Of a stretch of DNA of 64,000 nt, positions 51,546 through 62,800 are shown piece by piece. This DNA is from Bugulina stolonifera. Lineage: Eukaryota > Bryozoa > Gymnolaemata > Cheilostomatida > Bugulidae. The notes beneath the pieces were generated by a model. The model saw nothing but the letters and a program-made list of their open reading frames with translations. It ran no database searches and was not told the origin of the DNA. How positions within the stretch are numbered: the stretch's first letter is position 1; each line of letters begins with the position of its first letter. The DNA lies in the NCBI GenBank assembly GCA_935421135.1, contig OW285192.1:1841501-1905500 (forward strand), written 5' to 3'. Made by a program: the position numbers and the translations under genes.

Positions 51546-52080
51546 TAGTAATGTTTTTAGTGTATGATTTATGCACGAGTGCCGATATAGCACGGGTGCC
51601 GTTAAAGCACGGGTGCGGGAAGTGCTTGGTAGTTGGTAACGGGCTGCCAAGGTAATTTCCACACGTTACATAGAGAGTAAACAGTTAAGTTAAGCTCTTG
51701 AAACTAAAGTCCAATGGTGTAGAACTCACAAGGAGTGTAGAACAAGTACTTAAACGAGTATGAAGACGAGCTCGGACGCTGAGGTCTAAAAGACCAGGGC
51801 TGGAGCTGCCTGCAAGAGTAAGACTCTGAAGTTGAGATTTAGGAGATGTTACTTTATTAGAGCGCAATCAACAACTAATTTATACAGCTAAAATGCATGA
51901 GCTTTCATACATAAGATACTTCCGGTAAAAAATACGATAAGGTATCGGGCAGTGCGATAAGGTATCGTACCGGAAATTGCATAACAATGTGGTGGAATTA
52001 CGCCTGAGATCGGCCATCAAAAAGGTCGGCCTTGGACAAAAAAGTGCTTACAATATGTGACCCCTTCTGTCAGAATCAGA
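51546..52080 (-). repeat. Solo LTR, family B
   Basis: Reverse copy of the family at 33370-34094: 'aggtatcgtaccggaaattg', 'ctttattagagcgcaatcaa' and 'gggtgcgggaagtgcttggt' blocks are present. Confidence 0.75.
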
Positions 52081-52326
52081 CATCGAGAGGTCCATAAAAT
52101 TACAGCAAGGCCTATTTTAATCAGCAGGATGTATTTCCTACTCCCAACCACTTCACATGCTTATAAGTAGAAACACCCACAATGAAGATAACAAACTCTC
52201 ATTTATCAAATATTTCCTCATGTAAATCATGCATGACTAGTGACTATAGCCTGTGAAAGTTGAACTTTGCAAAAAGATTTTGGCCTCTCGATGTCTGATT
52301 CTGATAGCAGGGGTCACATATTATGC
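52059..52326. repeat. Inverted repeat, about 42-bp arms
   Basis: 'aatatgtgaccccttctgtc' with 'agaatcagacatcgagagg' (52059-52100) is repeated in inverted form at 52283-52326. It overlaps the outer end of the family B LTR. Confidence 0.8.
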
Positions 52327-52793
52327 TAAAACAAATAATGTCTAAATATGACCGTGTTCTGAGACATCGACCCCAAAAGTATGCAGGTAAAAAGACTTAG
52401 AGGAATAATCAGGCAAAGAAGTAATGGTACACACAGTATAAGTGGACTATAAAATGAATGCTTAGGCCTGATTGGCTAATAATAGTATAACACACATCAA
52501 GCATGTATTAGTTGATAATAATGGTAAGATAATAAGTGTAAGGTCAAGCATGTATATGATTCATGCATAATAATATTGGCACAAGATTATAGCCCATGCT
52601 GCAGCAGGCTATGCTGATTCACTACAATACAGTGGAGAGGCCAGAGACTGCTGGTATTTAAAGGACAGATACTAGAAAGCATGACTTCTTGCCATCCAAC
52701 TGGCTTAGCTTACAAGAATAAGCACTGATTACAACATGCAATGTACATGCATATTATTTTGTAACTAAGAGCTCTGCTCCAAATTTCAATTCT

Positions 52794-52891
52794 ATGATTT
52801 ACATGTACAATAATATTTACAGTATAAGTCTCAAAGCTGCAAACCAATGGGGCACTAAAATGCATGTATCTGCAGCTTCATTGCTAAAAGG
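52794..52891 (+). other. Possible stray FN3-like exon fragment
   Basis: 'NIYSISLKAANQWGTKMHV' followed by donor AAAG|gtaaga resembles the gene 1 FN3-like exon ending ('NYIQLRLANASLDGKTIES'). No matching acceptor or neighbours. Possibly a relic of a third copy. Confidence 0.25.
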
Positions 52892-53524
52892 TAAGAATGT
52901 TATACATGTAATTATGTCAGTATACAATTGCACAATAAACACATATTATTACAGTGTACTTCAAGTCTTTTTTGACAAACCATGGAATGAAGTACAAACT
53001 GTATGGTCTACAACCAGTGATTGTTACAAATGTAAAATTTATTTCAGCATGTTGAGTGGTAATACAAGTTTAACAGCCACATAATGCAGTTATTGCATAT
53101 ATCTATACCTGACTCCCAGATTGTTAATTTGTATTCAGTCAGTAAAATATGCACACATCTACATACATATGGATCTAAGCTCTTTAATTGTCACCAAAAA
53201 ATGAGGAAAGACAAATAATATACCAGCGCTGTAACATTTTCCACAGGTCATCAATGTTTGGGCAGTCAAAGACACCAATGTGCAAAAATATACATGATAT
53301 TGTCCAAGTAAACTAGCAATATTACCATATTTTGCAATACTATGAAATTGGAGCCGCACTAAACAGTGAGAGTACACATTAAATTTTAAAGTGTTCTTAG
53401 TTGTAAATTGCTTTTACTATTAGTTACTCCTAATCTGGATTAACACTTTTTCCTCTCAAATAAATTTGTCCGCAATTTTGGTATAATTGATGGATTTCGC
53501 ATAAAAACTGACTCCGTTCTCAGG

Positions 53525-53899
53525 TTATAGTCTCTTTATCGGTTTTTTCAAGCTTTTAATTGCTATTTTAGTTTTGGTGGTTTTTCTTTCCAAGCTAATT
53601 AAATCTTTCTTTTCAGATTTCACTGAAGGAACATCAGTGCTCGTGGTTTCAGCAGAAACTGCTGTGTCTGGGAGTATCCTCTGGGAAGCCTCCGCATTTT
53701 TCTCCCTTTGAGACTTTAGGCCGGGTGGTTTAACCCATGAACGAAATCCTGCATCTTCTTTAGAAGCTGTTGAGCTACATTGACTTGGTTGAGCCTGGGT
53801 GACTTTCTTAATGTGTTTGGACCAAGTAGACATTTGTATTGGGACACTGGTAGGCTTGATCTGCTTGGTTTCGGATGCTTTCGGCAGCTTCAGGATTGA
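53525..53899 (-). CDS. Gene 2 last exon, basic cytoplasmic C-terminus
   Basis: Acceptor attctcag before 53899, stop TAA 53525-53527. 375 nt, the same length as the gene 1 last exon. Carries 'MSTWSKHIKKV' and 'FRSWVKPPGLKS', the W-x-K motifs of gene 1 in opposite order, and a basic C-terminal end. Confidence 0.8.
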   Translation of the reverse strand, partial: SILKLPKASETKQIKPTSVPIQMSTWSKHIKKVTQAQPSQCSSTASKEDAGFRSWVKPPGLKSQREKNAEASQRILPDTAVSAETTSTDVPSVKSEKKDLISLERKTTKTKIAIKSLKKPIKRL

Positions 53900-56800
53900 C
53901 TGAGAATAATAAATCAGAATGTGAAACATGACTACATATTATTCCAGAGTACATATTTGTGTAGGCCTATACATGTATGTGGAAACACGCATGGATCAAG
54001 TGAAAAAAAGATATTTATAATGTACATCAAATGCCACCCTAGCTACATGTATATGTATTTCAACCACCAGTAAATAGTCAATTCTATTGCACACCATCAG
54101 ATTCTATCAGCTTCAAACAGGCATGGTGACACCTGTCACATTGCACGGCCATTAAATGATGGAGCTCGATAAAAGCAAGTAAAAATGTGAGTGCAGTATT
54201 AGATTCAATAGCACACATATAAAGGTGTCTTACTGTTCCAGTAGTTCGTTCTAATGAAGGTTCGATTACAGCCTCGGGAGGAATCTGTCCACAGTTGGAC
54301 TCATCCTTGAAATCTAGCAAAGCAGGTTGATCCTTCATCTCCAGCTTCCTATGACCCAAAGCAGTGTTCAACCAGATTATGGCTGCATATGCATTTGCAT
54401 TGTGTCGTGTGTAACTCAAATGCCATATTTTGCGCAAAAACTACTATTGTGACTTAATGAATTACATGTAGTTCAGGGGTGGCTATAGGTACCCAGCCAC
54501 CATCCTAGGCGCGTGTTCAATCAAGCATTCAATACTAGCTGTGCTCTGTGTAGCTGCCGCTGGGACCTGGGGTGATTGGTGTGACCACTGCTGTGTTGGA
54601 TAGGGCTTGTGTGCCTAAGACAATGATGGAAAAAGCTTTCATCATTGTCTGAAACGGTGGCTGTTGGGCTTGCTGCAGTGGCTGGACTGGCTGCTTGGCT
54701 TGCGTGGGGGTTGTGTGGGTTCCAGTGGGTTGATTTCTTCAGTGCGGGTTCAGTTCTTTATAGACACACAACCCTAATATTAACATCAGTATCAATATCA
54801 AATATGATTATGTAGAAATATTGGAGCACTGAGGTGAGTTTCTTATATCCTTTTATGTCATATTTTATTTGGTACATGTCTTGTTCAACTTTATTTTTTG
54901 TAGTATCGTTATTCCCTTCTATTGTAATATGTATATCATTAATCCTTTGTTATTTTTAGTTTCACTCGACAAAAATAAATAGCCTAATACCTATCAATCC
55001 TAACAAGAAAACCAATTCGATGTAGAGCTCTGCTCCAAAATAATAACCCGCCTTCTAGCTGCTGTGCCAGCAGCTATACTCTGTAAACCACTAATACTAC
55101 ATGTATGCATGTCCAGGCTTCAATTCACTTTCTATTTACTTGCTCAGGCAGTACAGTCATTGTATAGTGCTGTAATACTAGTAGCCATATTGTAATGGTT
55201 TTTGGTTTTTGGTGCGGTCGTCCTAAGACGACTCCCGAGTCCAAAATGAAGTGCCTATGAGTGGTACTAGGCCTTCTCATTACATTACATCAATCTGGAG
55301 AAGCTGTATGAGCGGACTTGGGTGGAGAGCCTTCAGTGATGATGCCAAGAGAGGAGGCTGGCATACTCATTCTGGGTGTAGGCTGGGCTTTCCAGGATGG
55401 CAAGCGTCCACGTCGGCCGAGGGGAGCAGTCTGGACAGCCGATGTGTTAGGAGCTGGTCGCCAAGGAGATAGACCATCAGGAGTGGTGGTTGACGACGAG
55501 GAAGAGGAGGCAGGGTCGGCAGGTGCCGACTCAGGCGTCAGCTCAGGAGATGGAGAGGGGCTGTGCCGTCTCTTGGGTGGTCGCTTCCTAGTGGAGCGGG
55601 TATTTGGCAGATAGACAGGTCTGTTCGTTCCAGTTTGGCCATCCATAGTGAAGTGACAGGGTAAGAATGGTGGGAGATCCTTTATGCCCCACCATTCCAT
55701 GAGTGCCTGATAGCTAGCTGCATCAGTGAGAAACAGACGTTCCCCACATATGCTGGATCTCCGATTGAAGTGATGGCCTAGAGCATCACTGCTGACTGAG
55801 CTTCGGCCGCATTGGCAATAAGATCGTGCGAAATGCTGCCACATGTGGACGTTCAACCTCTTTGTGGCTCCACAGAACCCACATTTGGCACACTTGGAGG
55901 TAGGCTAACTCTGCCATGCTAGTTCATCCCTAGCCTGTTGGGTGGAGGTACTGATCCACGGTTTGGTAGCTCCTAAATACTGAGATTGTTCAAGAGGTAG
56001 CTTATCAGTTAGTCGGTGTAACTTCTCACTGGCTTGTTTCAGAGTGGGGGTGATGAGAGGAGGTGTAGGTGGCAGAGTAGCGTCTGGGGTAAGAGCCCTC
56101 CGAAGGGGAGATATATCTACAATACACAATTCGTCTGATGTGTAGCCACCGCCTTCTAATTCATGTTCTCTTCTGTGGAAATGTTCAGGGGAATTCTTTT
56201 CTGTCCCGACTGGTCTATGCCAAGTGGGGAGGGAGAGAGAATTCATGCTTGACATTTCCACAGACACAGGTTGCACCGCTAAAACTGGTTTGATCTTACT
56301 TCGTAGTACTGATGTTTGCTTACCTTCAGCTGTGAGTACAGGCTGGCATGAGTAGTCTCTTTGAGGGGATGCAGTCCTCTCGTCCATCGTAGGAACAGAA
56401 TGGATAGGAGTGCTGTTATTGAGTTTAGAGCGAACAAGAGTGCAGTCATTGCTAATTAGGACAGTTTGTGTAGGGATACACATACACGTGTCACTGTTGA
56501 GTGCTAGACGAGAAAGGACTAATCGTCTATGAGCTGTCATATTTATACTAGCCGAGGGATGAGCGTATTGCTCATTTGTAGGCAATGCCTCAGGCATATT
56601 TTCTTTGTTCGACTCCTCAAATAAGCGCGGGAACACAGCATTATTTATTTTCGATTGCCCTTAATCCTCATTGTGAGATTTCGAGAGTTCGGCAATCTGT
56701 ATCTTTGGCTGAACTTGTTCGGCAATACTGAATTGTAATAAATAGTACTTCACTCTTTGAATGTGAACTGCTTGCAGTATAGACTGTTTCTCCGGCGTCA

Positions 56801-59800
56801 GGAACACGTCTTGAGGATCCGCTATGCGATACTTTGCGTCCTCTGGGTCAGGTCGGGCTGTTAAAACTTGAACGTCACTTGAGAGGTTCAGAGGTAGCTC
56901 TACTGTTTGGACCAGCATGGTTTGCTCCGTGCCGATCCTTAGGCCGCAGACTTGGACTGTAGTGTTTGGCAGTTCTCTACACGACAAGTCGTCCGTTGGG
57001 TCATACTGAGTTTCTGTGGGAATTTCCAGATGCTGATCAGTGTCAGGATTGTTCATGGCCAATTCCTGATGGTCCTCCTAAGTTGAGGACGTGCCGGGGG
57101 GAGCTTGTGAGGTCGGGCCCGGTCTTATGGGACTTCTGGGTCGTCCCTTCAGCCTAGGGGTGTGATTGTCTATCACTTCTGGGGTGTCCTGCTTTGGATG
57201 GAGTCGCTTTCGGCTTTGCCTTGGCCTAGTGGGTATAGGTTATTCCACTATGGCGGGTTCGAAGTGTGCTGTCGGCCTGGTAGGGGGTTGGCTCACTGCA
57301 CTTGGTACTTCTAGGGTGAAGTTGTTGCTCTTCTTCTTAGACCTAGTGGGTATCGATTCTTCCACTAAGGTGAGTTCTGAGGCATCCGCCGGCCTAGGGG
57401 GTGCCCATTGATCGGGTCTGACCCTCCTCGTTTTTTGTTAGTGCTCTTATCTTCAGGCCTAGGGGGTGTAGGTTTTTTCCACCAAGACGGGTTCTGATGC
57501 GTCAGTCGGCCTAGGGGGCGACCACTGGTTGGGCCCAGCCTGCCTCTTCTTGGTTTGATGCCTCTTTCGGCCTCAGTAGGAGTGGGTTTGTCCACTGAGG
57601 CGGGCTCTGATGCGTCCGTCGGCCTGGCTGCTGCTTCTCGACACCGCTGTAGTAGGATGTGGAGAGCCTTCCGTATGAGGCCATCGAGAAGTTCCTCGTT
57701 GTGAGGGTCATTCCTTTGTTGCATGCCTGCAGGAATAGTGTTTCGGCCACAAACGCGTCGTCCAAATCTTGGGGCTGTATTTGTGCGTAGTACCTTCGTA
57801 GACTGGGGTCGCAGACCGTAAGGCAAAACTTCTCTAAGATTCATTCATCCAAGGATACAGGATGCGCTCCGTCAAAGGCTGTTGCCATAAATTTGTGGAC
57901 GAGGATGGCATGACTTCTGAACGAGGCATGAACGGGTTGTTCTAAGACGGATAACTTCCAACGAGCTTCTCGGGCAGTCATTCCATATTGGTCTCTCAGT
58001 CGGGCGAATATCTCGTCGACTGAACTAGATCATCCGCACTCTAGTGCGGGTCCTTGTAGGGTGGCTCTTAGTCCTATGAGGCGTGCTCTGGGGTTCCAGT
58101 TGCAGCGTTCTGCCATGGTAGAGAAGTCTTCTATGAAGAGTTCTACGTCTTCTTGTCCATTGTACGTGAGCGTGTTAGGGTCCTGTCCTGTCTGATACAT
58201 CACCTGCTGTAACAGGTCCTTTAGTCGGTCTATGCCGGTAGGTTGTCTGGGTAGTGAATAAGCTACTTTAGTTAATAGGCCGGGTCGGGCTAATACGACA
58301 TACTGAGTACCGTCAATCTATTCTTGATCCAAGGCCGGTTTTTAGTTGAAGAGCCAGCGTAGGTTGGGCTACATCCAGCAGAACCACCAGAGTTATGGGT
58401 GCGCTTTAGCTTTCTGTCACCTTCTCGTCGTGCGGGTTCCCGGGTCTGAGTCTGAGGTCCCCTTCCTTCCGCTTCGTACTGTAAGAGTACGACCTTTAGA
58501 GTCCCACCGCTGCCACCAATGTAATGGTTTTAGGTTTTTGGTGTGGTCGTCCTAAGACGACTCCCAAGTCTAAAATGAAGTACCTATGAGTGGTGCTAGG
58601 CCTTCTCATTACTTGAAAGGTTGAACGGAGTCAGTAGTCAAAGAACAACCAAAGACGACCCATATGATCCCGAGTCATGCTTGTTTACTATACTGGGAAA
58701 GAGAGTGATCCGACCTAGTAGGCAGTTCGTGTTGCAAGGTCGAGGACCTTAACAACTAGAATGACCTATCTACGAAGTGAAAGTCTCTGTATATACATGT
58801 AAGTTTAGAAGTGTCTTTATTAAGATCCAAGCAAGAACTGAGACAACAAACGTAAAAACATTGCCCTTGATATAGTAAGAGAACTTCCGGAGGAAGTTTC
58901 GGTAGAAAGGCCGACGTAGTGTCGGGAAAAGACGACGTAAGGTTGTCCGGAAATTGCGCAACAACATGGCGGCCACAAGCCCGATACCCGACCAAAAATG
59001 GGTCGTGTTATTACAAAAGATGCTTAGAATCATCCAGTTTATATACAAAATGAATATCAAGTAATTCTGAGAGGTCGGGCCTCTTTACATGGGTATAAAA
59101 ACAGTACAATAACTCAGTAATGCTATATACAGGTACAACTATGTAATTATCAAATGTATGGTTAGACATGCAATACAAGGCAAGTATGAGTACAGAAACA
59201 GCTATGTGCAATGGATACAAGCAGATATATACATGGATATGCATATAGTTAATGTCAGGTGGTTGGAAGACTGTGCGTAACCATTACAATATTATCTGTG
59301 TAGGCCGTACCCATGCATATTCATGTTTCACACATTATCTTGTATCAACTCACTCGGACACTTGAAATCCATGACTTCTTAAAAATAAGCTGGTGTTGAA
59401 ATTTTTCCTATGTCCACCCCTGATGTAGTTAGTCGTTTTTATGTTGGAAAGTGCTTCATTGAGCACAATTATTGCTCAGCTTTTTAACAAAAAATTTATA
59501 GTCAAACTTTTAATTGGAACTAAAAACAGTAAATCTAATTTATCTGGGATTCAGTAATAAAAACAGTACTTCTAAAGCTCATACAATGACTTAGAAAATC
59601 TCCGGCATGCCATTCACCGAGTAACAATTAGCAAGTTTTACTAAGCTGATGAACAGTGTTGATACTTACATAGTGGAATGGACAGACTGATTCCTGTATG
59701 ATTTAACTATCCCATAGCCTAGTGAGATAATGACTGTAGTTGCAAAGGCCACCATTAGCCATCCCCACCAAGGTATCAGATCTGAAAAGAACTTGATGTA

Positions 59801-62800
59801 CAATTGTAGGTAAATTGTTTGGTGAGTGTAGTTGTATCAGAGCTTAATTACATGTATGTATGTATGTACACACATTGTAGTAATAAACATGTACGTTGTA
59901 CATGTACATGTATCATATTTTGCAAAAATAGACAACCTTCAGCGATTGTGAGCCAGATAAAAAGCATGTTTTAACTCATGAATAGACTTGCAAGAAATAA
60001 CTAATTTGCTAGCAACAATATCTAAAAGCCTGGATATAACATGCAACATGTTATGTCAACGCACAGTGTCGCTAAAAGCATTTTTATCCAGCCCCAAGTT
60101 TTTATGGTGCCGATTAGATTTGCCATCTATTACTGCCAAACTAACTTAATGCCAATCTTTTGACACATCATTGTTAACACATCCCTAAAACTGAAGTTGC
60201 AAGCCACTCTATAATGCAGTGCATGAGGAAAAGTCAAGGGCAGTCTCATAAGTACTATCACTGCTGGCATGTACATCTACATATTATATACAATTCATGT
60301 AATATATACATGTACATGTAACCTACATGTAATTATAACATTACAGCATACACATGTTACATGTTACATAGATATAGTGTTCATGTGCGTGTAGTGTACA
60401 ATGTTACGCGCGTGTTGAGCATTACAAACCATTTAGATGTCAAGTACTGATTCTACATTTATGCTCTCATGATCGCTAAATTGTGCAGCGTTAGTTTTAC
60501 ACGTAGATCGTTGCTGTGACTGGGCATTCAATTGTCAAATTGTTCATAATTATAGATTGCACAGTAGATTATATAATGTACTTGTGTGTATTGCTTGCAT
60601 ACTATGTGTACATCACTTAGATAATATTATGTTCCCCATACCCAGCCCTATGGGCTATCATTTCATCAACGAATTGGTTATAGAATAGTATCATGACATC
60701 TCCACTGACACCCAATATACAGGAAGATTACACAATCTGAGTTCATAAGGGGAAATCAAACTACAGTATAGTGTATAATGTAAATGCATTATTTTACCAT
60801 TGGAAAATAGCCTATACCTTATCAGCCAGATGTTGAAAGCACTGAGAAACTCACTTAATAATCTGAATTGTTCCACTACTTGCAAATCCCTAACACCTGT
60901 GCACCTTCCAGATACGCTATTTTGCCTTGATTCGTCATAACATCTGCAAGACCCAATGCCTAGTCCTTTGAATTTTTCTCGAGTAGTTTTGCTCTCAACA
61001 CAAATTGTTTCTCCTGCCTCATCTGTTACCCAAATGCAGTCCAACTGATTTCTGCACAGCACTAAAATTTTTATGTACACTTGTAGATAGTAACACTGCA
61101 ATGGACATTTAGCCCTCATCAAAATACATATTTAAATACTATTTTCTGGTAATAAAATTGATTTCTTCATGTGTCAGACAAACCTACCCTCTCCTGGAAT
61201 GCATTGCTGAATAAGTTCACCACTAGTTGTGTCATTAACAAATGTAAGAACTGTACCATCTGGGCAATAACAGAAGCCAAGTGGATGGCAGACACTGGAT
61301 CCTATTGTTCTATCGCATAGGGTGGTATCTGCATCACATTTTACTTCTGTAACTACCTGCTTCTCCACAAAGTTGTTTTCTGAAGCAATAAGGACACTTC
61401 AGTAAGACACTGTTTCACACATACATGTACATGTAAATATCCATTGTACTTTATTTCATACAATAAATGCAATGTAGATGAACTAATATTTGCTATGCAA
61501 TATGACTGTATTTATTCTAAATCTCGCAAGGTACCATGTTGCATGGCACAAACACAGTGGCAAAGGGAAGTGATTTTTCTACATTGTAAAACCATGTCAG
61601 TTCAATAGCATATCTGTGCCCTGAATGATTTTAGAAGTTTGTAAAATCAGATTAAAATTAAATGGTTGATATTAACTGATTTACAGTTAAAACTCAATCT
61701 CCTTGAGTCAACTGACTTTCATTTTCTACTTTTCAGTAAAATGATTGCTGAGAACACAGCTCTATAATGCAGAATAAAACAATGATTTCTCATAAAAAAG
61801 CAGATGAGCACTAAATGTTGGATATATTATACAGTGCATCATCCATCTAACCCTGTTTAGCCATTGCATCTCTTCTAGATCACTTCTTATTCATAAGCTA
61901 GTGTTATTAAAGGACACTTTAGTGACCAATTTTCTCCACTTCTTATGTTTTATATTATTACCATTCACTATCGAACCCTTACAATACTGGTAGTTTGACT
62001 TACCCGTACAGATGAATCCATCTCTCTTGTCAGCCGTACATGTAAGCCAGTTGTATAAGCAAGGATTTGGATTGCATTTATCTGTAATATTAAACAGGTG
62101 TTTGTGGAGGAAATTTAGTATTCAAACTCAAAGGCTACAGTCAAGCATAGCCGTAACTATCTAGGTGGCTCAGGCGGCCCTAGCCGTCTGAACTTTTTGT
62201 TAAAAGAAGAAAAAATTAAGCTAATATCGGAAGGCATAGATACCGTGCCCCACATGATATAGACATACTCTAATGAAAACGATGCTACTATGTGCATCAT
62301 TATACTGATGGCTAATTTTCGCGTGAAGCCACTGCTGATTGGTAGCGTGCTTGGTCTTCATACATAGAGACACGAGTTCGAATCCCACTGCGGGACAATC
62401 TTTTTTCATTTTAGTAATTCACTCAATTTGTTAGCTATACAGTGACAATACTAATCTCATCTGTAAGATAGGATCACTGCATCTGTAATTCTGTATTCAA
62501 CAATAGGAAATGCCCTAAGATTGCATGCACAGTGTTCCCACCCATCTCATTTGTTCCACTTCGAACACTGTTCTTCAGGGTTTGGGAACCCTAGAATACC
62601 ACTCTCCATCTCTATCCATCAACTAAATTTGCACTATATCCCCTCTTATTAATGTCTGTACATTTTTAGGCCTAAGTCATGTAATGATGTAAAGGACTAC
62701 AATGGTACGTCATGGCCAAGCCAAACAGAGAAGCACTATTTCGCAGTATACTAATTTGAAGTTCACTATTTGCAGATTACTATGCAACATTTTGTACTTT

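Larger units (their letters stand above)
55191..59288 (-). mobile_element. Non-autonomous LTR retrotransposon (family A) with broken gag, no visible pol
   Basis: Minus-sense element. The 5' LTR is 58520-59288, followed by a primer-binding-like TTGGTGGCAGCGGTGGGA. A Gag region comes next, then further ORFs, and a 3' LTR reduced to its last 94 bp (55191-55284). The flanks share ATAT directly outside both tips (55187-55190 and 59289-59292), so it is one insertion. I find no protease, reverse transcriptase, RNase H or integrase motif in the 3.2-kb interior. It lies in an intron of gene 2, in the gene's own orientation. Confidence 0.8.

Noticed and set aside
53159..53377. 72-codon minus-strand ORF 3' of gene 2
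   Set aside because: No domain, splice signals or similarity to the receptor; chance ORF.
55318..55614. 98-codon plus-strand ORF
   Set aside because: Antisense shadow of the Pro/Ser-rich ORF of the LTR element.
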